DNA of 64,000 bases from Vespula vulgaris. Taxonomy: Eukaryota; Arthropoda; Insecta; Hymenoptera; Vespidae. The position numbers and the translations under genes are program-made. Of the stretch, positions 26,217 through 39,541 are shown piece after piece; positions within the stretch are counted from its first letter, which is position 1; each line of letters opens with the position of its first letter. The notes beneath the pieces are model-generated. The model had not been told where the DNA came from, searched no databases, and worked only from the letters and a program-made list of their open reading frames with translations. The DNA lies in assembly GCF_905475345.1 (NCBI RefSeq), contig NC_066595.1, forward strand, positions 2,503,501 to 2,567,500, given 5' to 3'.

Positions 26217-28068
26217 ATGTATCATTTAATTGAATTAATTATTTAATCATTAAACGGATTAACGATTAACAATTACTTAGTTCTCGTATTGTTGTAAAAA
26301 ATTGCAATTAGCAATTGAAAATTAATTAAAACAATTAATAGTACATTGAAAATTGATTTTGTTATATCGATGATAAATCAATGCATATTACGAATAGAAT
26401 AAAGTCGATTAGTTCAACGATTTTCGATGTGTTTAATAGTAAAAAAAAAAAAAATACGATTTAATGATTTATAGATGACAAACAAAGTTTCGTTTGAATT
26501 AATTTTTAATCGTATACATCCCAACGATAAGAGAACTTTGATTGTTAAATATTAATCTTATTTAAAGAAAGAAAAAAAAAAGAAAAAAGAAAAATTGTAA
26601 AAACAACATTAAAAAAAAAACAGAAGAAAAAGAAAAAGAAGAAGAAGAAGAAGAAAAGAATTCAACTATTTTTAATTAGCTAGTAAATTAACTATATAAA
26701 ATATGAATCGTGTTGAATTGAGTTTTAAATATATATATATACGTATTGCCTAATTACCGATAACTATTTTTTTACGACTAAAACCCCACTGTATATATAC
26801 GTGTAAGTAAACGTGTGTATGTAACCATATGTACGTACATATGTACGCATGTATGTACGTACATTGTTATTTTTTTCTTTCTCTCTTCTTATTGTTTTTT
26901 TTTCTTTTTCTTTTTATTTCCTTTTCAAATGATTACTTAAAAAAAGATAAATAAATTAAAAAAATAAAAAAGAAGGGAAAAAGACGTTCTAATTTAGATA
27001 AGACGAGGATGACAAATAAATGCGTCCCATTTATATATAAAGATTTCAAAAGAGAAAAAAAAGAAACAGGCGCATCGAATGAAATCTTGGAAAAAAGAAA
27101 AAGAAAAAAAAGAGATATGTTCACCAGAGTGAAAACCGGGCCAGCTTTTGTTTCTATTTAATTTTATTGTCCACGTGAAAGATTTCATTCGTCCTCGATA
27201 AAGATATAACAGATTTTATTGCACGCGTGTCAACGAATACGCTATTTATATACGAAAGCCACGCGAAATATAAGACACACCTCTCTGTCCTTTGATTAGG
27301 GCATTACATAGAGGAGAAGGGGAGTAAGTGGAAATGCTTAATATAATAAGCTCCAATATATGTTACACGTCATTCAAAGATAAAAAATACACTTTTAAAC
27401 TACACGATCTTTATACTTTGCTTTAGGATTTTTTTATCTATCGATCAATCGATCGTTCTCATATTCTTTTATTAAGTACACGATCGTGTAAAATGATGTA
27501 TATCTTGTCATTTACGTCAACTACGATTAATAATTAAACGATAACGATATATTATTATAAAAAAAAAAAATAAAAAATAAAGAAAAGAAAAAGGAGAAAG
27601 AAGAAAAGAAAAAAAAGAGAGAGAGAGAGAGAGAGGGAAAACGAATCGAAAAATTTTTCATTTCACGTATTTCACAATATACTCGAACGCACACTCGTCG
27701 GGTGTGTGTACGTTCACGAGTAATCCCTTTCGACGATACATTCTTTTTTCTTTTTCTTTTTCTTTTTTTTTTCTCACAAAAATATTTAATGTCTAAAAGT
27801 GGATGAGAAGTTTACAAAAAGAAAGGAAAAAGAAAGAGAGAAAAAAGTTAATAATTAACTAAACACCCGAAGTATTTTCACTTGCAAAGAACAGCAATGA
27901 GAGAACGGAGCTGCAACGCGTCGTTCAAAGCTGATACTGCAATTATAGCTGAGGATGATAGCGAGAAGCTGATTACGTAGGAACGTAGAGCTATTTAAGA
28001 AATTACATTTAAATACCGATGCAATAGCGTAACTTACAACGTGTCGATATATCCCGTTAGTACCTAAA

Positions 28069-28077
28069 TATTATTAA

Positions 28078-28125
<48 letters not shown>

Positions 28126-28217
28126 TATTATTATTGTTATTATTATTATTATTGTTGTTGTTGTTATTATTATTACTATTACTACTATTATTATTGTTAT
28201 TATTATTATTATTATTT
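28069..28217. repeat. (ATT)n imperfect trinucleotide array
   Basis: About 150 bp of ATT trinucleotides with GTT and ACT interruptions. It lies beyond the stop codon of the zinc-finger gene, possibly in its 3' UTR. Confidence 0.9.
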
Positions 28218-28353
28218 TTTTTAAGAACTTAAGAACTTAAGTCTCATCCCGCGTTAATGGATTTGCACTGGTGCCTGCATACAAACGAGATCAAATTATC
28301 GAAAAATCATGAAAAATGTTTAGACGACATTTATGTCGTTGATAAAAATTAGA

Positions 28354-28384
<31 letters not shown>

Positions 28385-28679
28385 CAGAGAAAACCAATCA
28401 CTGTAACCGAATACGGCACCGCAACTTGTCCATTGTCGATAAGATTGTTATACATACATACATAAATACATACATATATATATATACACACATATATATA
28501 AATGCATATATATTTTAATGCATATATATATGTATATATGTACGGATGTATGTATACATCATTATAATCACAATACGCATGAAAATCTATGCACGAGTCC
28601 TGGTCGAGATTCAATGGAGAACTTGTACTATGGTAAGACACGGATCGACGGTAAAATAATGACATGAGGAGGTGTAGTT

Positions 28680-29317
28680 CTAGCTGCATAGTCCCGAGGG
28701 ATCAACCAGACCACGAGCAATCAGTTCAGCCGTTGCTGGATCACTTCCTTGTTTTCCACTGGAGTGCTGTTGAGTTTGTTGGCTAGCATGAGGCTCGAAA
28801 TGTGAGCGTACGTGGAACATGAACTCCGCCTTATCCGTAAAATCCGTACGACACATCAGACAAAAATGCCTTTCCGATGCGTACGGCTGTGGCGGCGGAG
28901 CCGAGCCAGGAAAATACGGAGCCGCGTGCTGTGGCGGTGCTGATGCTTCTAAATGTGACCTAAGAAAAGTATTCACAATGATGTTATTACTATATATATA
29001 TATAATATATCAAATATATATATATATTTTTTATATATGTCCTATTTTTGTTTTTATTTCTTATTTTTAATTTATTATTTTTATTTGTTAATATAAATAA
29101 AAATATAATATAATATATATAACATATATGTATATATATATTATATATATATATATATTTGATATATTTTTATTTTTATTTTTCTTCAAGAACCTACCGT
29201 GCATGTTGCATCCACTCATCTCGCGTAGCCAACGCTCTTCCACATAATTCGCATGCCCAACTAACAGGCTCTTCTTTCAGCTTATGAATCGTATCCTGAC
29301 GAGGTGGTTGTTGTTGT

Positions 29318-29349
<32 letters not shown>

Positions 29350-30315
29350 TTGTTGCGACGCTTGCTGTTGTTGTTGCTGTTGTTGCTGTTGTTGATCCGT
29401 ACTCGGTGCCGTAGGAGTTGAAAGTGGTGTAACTCCAGGCCTATGTCTTAACTTGTTCATATGTATTACCAACTTGTCCCTACGTGCGAACGCTTTACCT
29501 GCAATTTTCAATGCAAATAATTTTGTTGGAATATACGATTTAATCGTAAAAATTATTATTCCAATTACTAACCGCAAACCTCACAGGAATAAGGCTTCTC
29601 TCCGGTGTGTATGCGCATATGAATGACAAGCTTGTCCTTACGTGCCAAACCTTTTCCACATACGGTACAAGCGAATGCCTTTGTATTCGGTTCCCCGGTA
29701 TTTGTAGCTTTTGAGACTGATCCAGGACGTATTCCAACATTGTTGGTAGTTCGAAGAGGCTGATTGATCGATGGTGCTCTAGAACTAGCAAATTGTTGTT
29801 CGGTTGATCCTGGAAATGCTGGCATCACACCACCTGGTCTCATTGCTGCCGAATAATCAGGTGACCTAAAATAAATAGTAATGATTTGGCGATCATCGTC
29901 GATATTTATTGTTCGAGTATAAAGCAACGTTTAATAAAATTATTAACTAAACTTACCAAGTGCCGATAGAACGAAGCACACGTACACCGTCGTCATAACC
30001 AAGACCATCATCAGGTAGAGTGAAAGTTGGATTAGGAGCCTGTGGGTTAGTAGGTGGGCCAGGACCAGCCAGTCTCGCCTGAGCTGCTTGTTGTGCCATA
30101 TGTTGCTGAACTGCAGCATGGGCCTCTACGTAAGCCGTTCTTTGTTGTTGACCACCGTTCGACATCTTGTCCTTGTCGTTACTCTGCGTTTATCAATGTT
30201 TTCAAATAAATTAACTTTATTATTTTTTAAACAATAATATATAAATAACGAAATTAATATGAGTCGATCTTCCATCGATAGATGCATGTATATTAAACGT
30301 CACTTTTACACGAAA

Positions 30316-30357
<42 letters not shown>

Positions 30358-33300
30358 TTGTCGAGTTAATTTTATTGATTACTTAAAAAAAAAAAAAAAT
30401 TGAAGAAAAATATGATATTGTATCGAGCGGGAAATAAATATCGCATAAAAAAAATTCTTCTTCGTTGTAAAGTTCTATCGATGTATATTGATATATACCG
30501 ATATATCAAATAATTACAATTCCATTAGAATAATTAAAATTTTATCGCGATAACATTTTGATAAAGATAAAATATTGTAAATAATAATATTGAATAAAAT
30601 AAAATGAATGTTTTATATAAAACCCAAATCCAATTGTCTTTTAATCCCAACACGACACTCGTGATGTTAAATCTCAACAATAAAAGCAAGCACGCGTAGT
30701 CTTCGACGTTTTCTTAAAAATATCTCGCCGATACCACAATACCAGCCATTTCTATAATAACAATAATTGTAGAAAAACGTAGCGACCACATATGGACGAT
30801 TGGCGAGGTAAATTCAGTATTCGTAACGATTCAGTATTCTAGCAACGAAGAAAAAAAGAAGCAAAAAAGGATATATGATGCTTCTCGTTTAAAATAAATC
30901 TAACGAAGAAAACTAACGACTCTACATTTTTTAATTTTATTTTATTTTTTTTTTCTTTACGATCCCGAATAAAAATATAACGACGAAACATGAATAATCA
31001 ATACGACCGCCCGAATGAAATTTTACGATGTTTGAAAATCCCGCTTAAACGATCGGCGCGCACAACGTGAATCAATTCAATCGTTGTTCAACCTATTTCA
31101 AATATCGATTAAGAAAGAAAAAAAGAAGGAAAAAAAAAAGAATTATCAAACTCGAGAATTAAACAAGATCGTCCATTAATATTTTTTATATCTTTTTTTT
31201 TACGTTTAAAAATATAATAAAATATTTCTGTCTCTCTCTCTCTCTCTCACACACACACAAATCGATCTATGCGATACATATATAGTATTGACTTGACAGG
31301 ATAGAAATGAGAGGAAAAAAACGAACATTGAAAAAATATAATAAAATATTCTTCTCTTATAATTGAAACTCGATGTAGTTTCGATCAAACACACACACAC
31401 ACACACGTACATACGTACGTACATATATATCATTTCCTATTGATACATATATTTCCAATTGACAAAATGAAAATAAATCACTCCATATAATACTCTCTAT
31501 AATTATATAATAAATTATATAGTATAATACTATATATAATTAACGTATAATACTAAACGTATAATACTATACATTAAATTTATAATCGACAAATGTCGAT
31601 GATAAATTCGTTAAACAGAAGCAAGAAATGGTTCTCTCTCACGGATCGATAAGAGTTTAACCGAGAAAAAAGTCAAGAACCGCGTCGTCGTCGTGGTGTC
31701 TCGATATATATTATTATATATACACGGTGACTTTGCTTGTGTACGCCGTCAAGGTCCTCGGGAAAAGAACGATGACCGAAAAGAAAGACGAGGAGGAGAT
31801 GCAGGAGGTGAAGAAGGCGAATCCCCCCTCCCTTTACCTCTCGTGACAGACGCACAGACGTACACACACCATACACATACTCACACATACACGTATACAG
31901 GGTCAAACATTTTTTCCGCGCCTCTTTCGGATAACTTCGAACTCGCTCTTTTCTCGTAGAACGAATGAACGATCTTTTTAACGTTATTAAACGATGACAC
32001 AAAAAAGAAACAGAATAATTATTCATTGTTCGAATTCTACATACTTCGCGTTACGATATATGTGTGTGTGTGTGTGTGTATTTATTAATGATTAGTCATT
32101 GATCAAAAATAAACTAACCTATATGATGCATCTTCTCGGTAAAAAACAAAAAATAATAAATAAATAAATAAAGCTGGTCAATAATAAGAATTTTTTTTGT
32201 TTGGTCACCCCATACCTCGTTTTATCGATCGATGTATTTTCAAAACAGAAAAACAATCTCTAAAATCTTTTGATCGCACGAGATTAATAAAACGATTTAA
32301 TAAAAAATAAAAAATGATCGATACTAACGATTATATCGATTGTAAATAATGATAGCTATTCATTGGTCGAATTCTATATTCTACATGTTACAATATTCGT
32401 TCGTGATTGGTCATTGGTCAAAATTAAACTAACCAATATAAGATGCATCTTTCCGATTAAATAGAAAAGGGAAATAAAGCTAACCAATCAAAAGCGAAAA
32501 TTTTTTTATTAAATCGATCGATATAATTTCGAGATAAAAAACAAAAAAGAGAGATTAACAAAACGATTAAAAAAAGAAAAAAAAGACACTATCGATAAAG
32601 ATCGCGTTGTAAATAATTATTCATTGCTCGAATTCTACATACTTCGCGTATGATGGCTTGGTCATTAGTTCAAAGTAAACTAACCTATAAGGTACATCTC
32701 GATCAGAAATAATAAATGAATAAATAAAGCAATAAATAAATAATGCTCACCAATGACACGAATTTTTATGATCATCCTATTTCTCAATTTATCGAACGAT
32801 GTAATTTCGATAATCTCGATCGTTCGATTAATAAAACGATTGAAAAGAACAAAAATCGATACTAACAATCGCGTTGTAAATAACAATAAGTATTCATTGG
32901 TCGAATTCCATGTTCTTCGATGTATCAATAGCGTGATTGGTCATTGGTCAAAAGCAAAACCAATAAAACGCATTTATTCGATCGGAAAAAAGAAAAAAGA
33001 AAAAGAAAATAAAGCACACCACACACGAATTTTTTTAACCGTCCTGTCACTCGATTTATCGATCGATGTAATTTCAAAATAGGAAAAAAACAAAGGAAAA
33101 AAAATATCTCTCAAAAATGTCGATCGAGATTTTGAAAAAAAAAAAAGAAAAGCTAGATTAATCAAACAAGAAAAGAAAGAAAAGAAGAAAGAAAATCGAT
33201 ACTAACGGTATCGCGTTGTATTAAAAAAAAATTAGATGATCCAGCCAGCGATAATCCAAGTTAACTCGTGCCACAATGATCCCGATCGACGAAATTCCTT

Positions 33301-33685
33301 TTGTAAATCCAAATTCGACGATTGTACGTAATCCTTGCGGCACATCGAAAATAACACTTTCTTCAAATCCTTTGGGTTAATCCTCGAAACGATTCTTTTC
33401 GAACTAAACGAACGAAACGAACGAACGAAACGAACGAACGAAACGATCGAATAATGAAAAATCCGAAAGGAAAGGTGAACGTTGGCGTTGATGCACGCGG
33501 ATTTCTCGAGACGATTCACAACGACAACGAGGAACGATAACGATGATGACGATGACGATGACGATGACAAAATTGTCCCTCCTTCCGCCCCTCCCTCCTC
33601 TATACGATTTACTTCTTAACCATGAAAACGAAATTTTTTCGATGAAGGAATAAATAAAAACAAAAAAGGAAAAGAGAGAAACAGA

Positions 33686-33730
<45 letters not shown>

Positions 33731-33736
33731 TGAGTG

Positions 33737-33775
<39 letters not shown>

Positions 33776-34200
33776 AATTTCTCCACGGAAGAAAATTTCG
33801 ACGAATTTTTCTTTCGTCGGTTGAACTTGAAAAAGAGAGAGGGAAGAAAGAGAGAAAGAGAGAGAGAGAGAGAGAGATAGATAGAGAAAGAGAGAGACAG
33901 AGGGAGAGAGAGACAGAGAAAGAGAGAGAGAGAAAGAAACAGAGGATACAGGTAGAGAAGTAGAGAAGAGGAGTACCGGCACTCACGGAGGGAACCGGAC
34001 CCTTCTATTCGCGACGCGACGAAAGAATCTCTCTTGCGACGTTACGAGAGGGAAAGAGGGCTTCCGAAAGAGCGTACCGCGTTGTGCTGTGCTGAGCTGC
34101 CCGCCGATTCCAGGCGCGGGAGGATGCAAGGACAAAGAGACGAAAAAAGCGACTGGCTCTTCCTCCCCGCCAACGGCGTCGCCGCTAGACTAGTCCAGAA

Positions 34201-34233
<33 letters not shown>

Positions 34234-35950
34234 CGAGACGAGAACGAACGAGACGGAGAAAGAGAGAGAAAGAGAGAGATAACTACGTGAAAAAGACAGA
34301 AAGAGAGAGGCATACATACGTATACACATAGCAGCACGCAAACAGTATAAGAGAGATAGAGAGAGATAGATAGAGAAAGAGAGTGCGAGAGAGAGAGAGA
34401 GAGAGAGAGATGATTCAGAGAAAGGAAGAAAAAGAGAGACGGATAAAGAGAGAAAGGGAGCAGACGAAAAGAGAGGGGGAAGATGGCGGGTGACACACGG
34501 ATGCAGCCGCGTAACGATATCGAATGGGGGGAAGGTCCCCGTTCGGAATGCACCCCGCAAAAGAGACAGATACAGAGAGAGAGAGAGAGAGAGACGCGCC
34601 TGCGTCGCACGCCACGTCTAGCCTCTGCGTAAATGTACATGTATAAACGTGTGTGTATATTTACATGGATGTGTGTGTGTGTACGTGCTGTTGGTACGCG
34701 TTTGTGCGTGTTAAGCTGCGTGAGTAACCAAAGAACTTATGGGTGGCCATGCACGCACGCGCGCATGTCTCTGCACCGATCTTCTTTCTTGCTTTTTTTT
34801 GTTTTTGTTTTTTTTTTTATACGTACACGCACGCACCCACACAAATAGTAAACAACTACAAACGAATATACATATATATGCATGCATGCATGTGTGTGTG
34901 TGTGTGTGTATAGACACACACACACACACACACACACAGTATTAAGTTCACGTTTCCTGTAAACCATTTTACTTGCGCTTTCTGTATTTCTCCGAGCATG
35001 CATTTGCGGTTGTTCCAACGGGATTTTCTTCCCTATCATCTATGCGTGCTTTTATATATATATACACATGTATACACACATACACACATATGATACATCA
35101 CACATATATACACTATATGTACACATTATATATAAATATAAAAGTATGCACTTATATATGATATATATATATATGTATGTATGTGTGTATATAGTGAACG
35201 CACGTACGAATATATTAGGAAGCATAGCATAGCAGAGAGAGAGAGAGAGAGAGAGGGGGAGAGAGAAAGAGAGAGAGAGAGTAAGGAAGAAAGAGAGAAA
35301 AAGAGAAAGAGAGAGAGAGAGACGCAAGATGACGGATCTCTTCGTTGTCTTACGGAACGAAAAGGGACACGTCGAAGGGAACGATCAGTAGCGTCGTTGT
35401 GTCGTCGCGGTGCGTCGGCCCGTTGACCTTGACACTGACATTGAGAGAGAGATAGAGAGAAAGAAAGAGAGAAAGAGAAGGGCAAGAGAAAGGGAGACTC
35501 GAGCGTCCTCATAGGGACTTGGCGGATTGTTAAGCCAGACTGAAACTGAAAGAGAAAGAGACGGAAAGAGATAGAAAGTGGAGTCTGGCTGATCTTTCGA
35601 GCTATCTCGTTGAATCCTCTCTCTCTCTCTCTCTCTCGTGGTAGTCACTTACACACGCGTTTACGAGCGAGGTCGGCCGATCGCGAGCAATCCGGGCCAT
35701 CCCTGGAATCGAAACTGGTTTTCGAAGGGTCGAGAAAGAGAGATAAAGAAAGAGAGAAAAGAGAGAGAGAGAAAGAAAGAGAGAAAGAGAGAGAGAGATA
35801 CTGCAGAGGCGGGGGCACAGCCAGTTAGCCAGCTCCTCTCTCGCTGCACCTGTGCCCGGGGAGAAATCGGACGAACCGAACAAGAGAAAGATAGATAGAT
35901 AGATAGATAGAGAGGGGGAGAGAGAGAGTAAGAGAGATAGGTAGATAGGT

Positions 35951-35996
<46 letters not shown>

Positions 35997-36239
35997 TCTG
36001 AGGGAGATAGGGAGGGGGTACGCCGATCGGAAGATGCTCGAAGCGAAGCAGACGAGAGAGGGGGAGGATGCACGGAGATCCGTCCGGCCCGCCCGGGAAC
36101 CGGCCGTATTTTAAACGCTTTCAAAGCCGAAGTTATCAAGAAAGAAAAAAGAAGAAAAGAAAAACGAGAAAATGTGGAACGAAATATGTACATATTTACT
36201 AGTTAACTGTGAACAGAATTCTTCAGAGAATACGTCTAG

Positions 36240-36322
<83 letters not shown>

Positions 36323-37393
36323 CATTTCAATGTCGAGATCAAATATTGCACATAAAACATATATATATATATATATATACGTATACATTTCAAACATAAC
36401 CTATATCAACAGTACTCGTCCCTCTTTTTTTTTCGACTCGTTTTGTTATAATACATAGTCGTCATATACGTGTATCGATGACCGAGAAACGAATAAGTAC
36501 TTGGTCCTCTCTCGAGCGGACCTACACATAGAGTCTTTTCCGTTTAAAACGCACATGTCGTCTAGCTACATATGTACATCGGACAAAGATAAAGTAGATG
36601 TAACAGACAGGACGATGGGAGGGACGGTATGGGATGCTGCTGAAGAGAGATAGGGAAGGGAAAGGGTGGAGAGGAAAAGGAAGGTAGACTACGACGAGCC
36701 GAAGGAGAGACTTTCGCTTTCCGTACGCGACGTAGCCTAGCAGAGTCCACGGCCGATCAATAGCGCCGCGACGACGGTTAACTCTACTCTCCCCCTCCTC
36801 TTCACCCTTACCCTCACCCTCACCCTCACTCCTTCCAATGCCTACCGACCGACCAACCCAACCCATAAAACCCATCCAACCAACCAACCAACCAACCACC
36901 CACCCACCCACCCAGAAATCTCACGCGTCTGTGTGAGGGTGGAATTATCGAGATCCTGCTTCGTCGAATGAGACTGAAACGAAAACGACGAGGGTGTTGA
37001 GGGAGAAGAGCAAAGAGGACTCTAACGGAGAGGAGACGAGGGGCAAATCAAGGACCTCCGGCTACCGATCGCATAAGCGGCTCTCTTTTGCGCCCTTGCT
37101 CTCTCTCCCTCTCCTCTCCCCTACGCATACACGCTCACTCACTCACTCACTCACTCACTCATATATTCGCCTCCTTCACTCTTCCTCACCTCCTCTCCTC
37201 TCCCCTCCTCTCCTTTACAGCACTCCAACTGGAGTTCCATAGGTTTTACATAGGTGCGAACCGCGTGTCCCACAATCGAAGAACTTTTCTTTTTACGAAG
37301 AGTTTAAACGCGCGTATTTTTATTCTCCTCTCGTTCTTCAGAGCTTGCCTTTTCCCAATGCGTTTCAATAATAAAATAAACGCGCCTGTGAAC

Positions 37394-37424
<31 letters not shown>

Positions 37425-38519
37425 CTCTGGAACACCGTCAAGTACCTCTTTTTTACTTCTCTCCCTCTTTAAAGCAATGAAATTAATATGTTTACGGGCA
37501 GGTTTTAAAAGTCTTTGATGTTCTTTCCGGAGTATACACGTTGTATTTGATCTTTATACGTTTATTTAGTTTCATGATCGCACTTTAAAAAGTCAAAGTA
37601 AACAAAGATTTAATAATTTTTAAAAAACCGTCAAGATATCTTCTTTACGGCATAGAATTAAATCGTGATTGGATTATAATCGATGAGTAAATAAGTATTA
37701 CGTTAAAGGTAAAGAAAGTTATTATATAAAAACCAAGTCTATACTTTGTCTCACCTGATTGGTTACAGACGCAGCAAGATTCTTCAAACTATCCGCGTAA
37801 TTTTTCAATACCGTATCTGTGGTCATACAGCTTACGCGAAATTCGTAGAACATATCCAGTTTGTACACGCACCTTTGACAGATGTTCTTTGGAAGTGCAT
37901 CCTCCTTTGTTATCTGTAACGGATTTAAAAATCATATGTTAGTAAATGTTTTCGTAACAACTTTCCATTTGTCTTCATCGCGATGCAATACGTTAGCTTG
38001 ACACAGAACGTAAGATTTCAAGCTCAACATTACGATGTTACTATCAATAAAAATGTTCCTTTACGTTCTATACACATTTGCTTAGTATCTCTCCGCTTCG
38101 ATGTATCCTACATTTAACTATGTCGATCCTTCATATTTCTATCGAATGAAGATATATCTTTCTATTACAAAGTGTGACTTTTCCTAGCAATAGTTATACA
38201 TACTCTTGACAATTTAATTATACTAGTCTATCTAATTATTAATTCACGCACTACGTGTAGCATTGAAAAGAATAAATAGGTTAATTCTAAAATAAAATCA
38301 TAGATATCTCCAAGATGTGAAGAAAAGAAAAAATACAGTTTAGATTTCTTTGAAATTCATAATTAAGAAATTACTTACCACGGCGGGAATACATGAACGT
38401 ATTTTAAAAAGTAATTGACGCTGTTCGCCCTCTTTGTCGAATATCTGTAAGTGATGATTGCTTTTCAACGAACAGAGCCTACAGAGCTCGGCGAAATTAA
38501 AATCCTCGTTCATTGCCAT
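28680..38519 (-). CDS. ZAD and four-C2H2 zinc-finger protein (joined model)
   Basis: Six exons on the minus strand: 38519-38379, 37913-37755, 30183-29957, 29865-29573, 29498-29198 and 28959-28680. All are GT-AG and phase-consistent, giving about 466 residues. Exons 1-2 encode a ZAD dimerisation domain (CRLC near residue 13 and CQRC about 45 residues later). The remaining exons encode two adjacent fingers (CTVC and CEVC types, joined by HTGEKPY), a Gln tract, then a CELC finger and a CLMC finger. It is a nuclear DNA-binding protein, probably a transcription factor. The join across 7.6 kb is inferred: both edges are phase 0, and no other finger-coding frame lies between. A short form could start at the internal ATG (30165, MSNGGQQQ) from an internal promoter. 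I do not assign an orthologue. Confidence 0.78.
29308..29394 (-). repeat. CAG/CAA repeat encoding a polyglutamine tract
   Basis: Mixed CAA and CAG codons encode two Gln runs separated by AS, between the second and third zinc fingers. Codon mixing limits slippage, but length variation is likely. Confidence 0.9.
32018..33228. repeat. Four-copy degenerate tandem repeat with CCAAT boxes
   Basis: Four diverged units of about 265-345 bp begin near 32018, 32349, 32619 and 32884. Each opens with TATTCATTGGTCGAATTC or a close variant. Each then has a TTGGTCATTGGTCAAA-like block and, in most, TAAACTAACC. All continue to a TTTATCGATCGATGTAATTTC-like block and close with ATCGATACTAACnnTCGCG. The repeated ATTGG is an inverted CCAAT box. 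The array sits inside the large intron of the zinc-finger gene, or upstream of a shorter form of it. Confidence 0.8.
33660..36320. promoter_or_regulatory. GC-richer, GA-tract island, candidate internal promoter/enhancer
   Basis: At least ten GA runs (the longest at 36243-36310) alternate with GC-rich non-repetitive segments (about 33975-34195, 34480-34625, 35330-35430, 35585-35720, 35800-35880, 36000-36110). This contrasts with the AT-rich surroundings. An AAGATGGCGG Pho/YY1-like site is at 34480-34489. The island could be an alternative promoter for the short zinc-finger form starting at 30165. I found no coding exon in it. Confidence 0.4.
36243..36310. repeat. (GA)n microsatellite
   Basis: About 68 bp of uninterrupted GA dinucleotides, one of the longest perfect runs in the window. 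A candidate GAGA-factor platform. Confidence 0.95.
36865..36915. repeat. CCAA/CCCA tetranucleotide array
   Basis: A pyrimidine- and A-rich array of CCAA units passing into CCCA units. A CTCA tetranucleotide run follows at about 37133-37160. Confidence 0.85.
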
Positions 38520-39541
38520 TGTTTGGAAAGTTGGAACTAAAAACACGAACGCTCGAAATAGGTTATGGCCGTAAACACCGCACGCGACTTTCTCACACAC
38601 GTCCCGCTTCGCATCGATGAGATATTTCGAAGTGAAAAAAATTACTGGTACTTCTAGATCGTAGCTGATAAAACTTCGATCACGCTGGCATGACGCGAAC
38701 GTGTACGAGTTATCGTTAAAAAATTAAACTTCAAAAACGGAAAGAACCGAGGGAGGCCGCCATCTTTCTCCCTCACCCCTTTTTAATCCTCCTTAAAAAA
38801 TGATCTTGAAAACAAGCGAGAAGTTCGAACGATTTCATTGGTCGGGAGGAAGAACGATGATGACCGGTCGATAATGTAGAAAATCTTGCGGTGGGTCAAA
38901 TCAAACGTACGATATTTCATTATCCGTACGAGAGGTGGCGCTCGTTCTCCTTTTCGCGCACAATAATACTTATTATAAAATTTCCTGCGATTTAAATTAA
39001 AAACTTTACGATGAAATATGTATCCTAATTGAAAATAATTTATTAATCGTAGACATATAAAAATGATGAAATATAACGTTTAAAAAAATCTACAAAGCAT
39101 CCATTCCGAGATTATTTAGAAATCGATAAATTAACTCTTATTTTCTATATATTCTTCTCCTAAAAAAAAAAAAAAAAAAAGAAAAGAAAGTTTACAAGAA
39201 AATATTATAAAAATAAGCAAAAGAATGGGCAAGAAAAAAATACCAGCGATTATATTCGCTACTATAGCGATTAATCATTGATAAATAAAACATGGAAAAT
39301 ATTTATAGACGAGGATAATAGAACACGATGTTTACCAAGTTGCACGCGATCAAAGAATTAATAAATTATATGTATATGATCGTGCAAAGATAGTTATCGA
39401 TAGAAAGATTTCACGTAACGAAACGCATGTTACTTTAGTATGATACCAACCTCTTCATCGTTTGCATTCGATGATATTTCAAAGAAAGAAGAGAAAAGAA
39501 ACCTAATCGTAAAAAAAAAGGGAAAAAGAAATTCAAAAAAC
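38520..39541. promoter_or_regulatory. Divergent intergenic region, ZAD gene / CD36 gene
   Basis: About 1 kb between the minus-strand ATG at 38519 and the plus-strand ATG at 39542. GCCGCCATCTT at 38756-38766 is a perfect Pho/YY1-type site, reading AAGATGGCGGC in the sense of the ZAD gene. AGGTGGCGCT at 38933-38942 matches the CTCF core. The left half is GC-richer, like a housekeeping promoter; the right half is AT-rich. Confidence 0.5.

Larger units (their letters stand above)
23990..28679. other. Intergenic, AT-rich with palindromic and GA repeats
   Basis: No gene that I can support. It contains an AT-only palindromic block (24465-24680), a complex GC-richer patch (about 24760-24980), a GA run (25510-25570), many A/T homopolymers, and an imperfect ATT array (28069-28217) near the 3' end of the zinc-finger gene. 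Confidence 0.55.

Noticed and set aside
33404..36193. Many long open frames made of Ser-Leu or Arg-Glu repeats
   Set aside because: They are six-frame translations of GA/CT dinucleotide tracts, not genes.
39440..39541. Upstream in-frame ATG extending the CD36-like protein by 34 residues
   Set aside because: CD36 family members start close to TM1, and the extension is lysine-rich filler. It cannot be excluded without transcript data.
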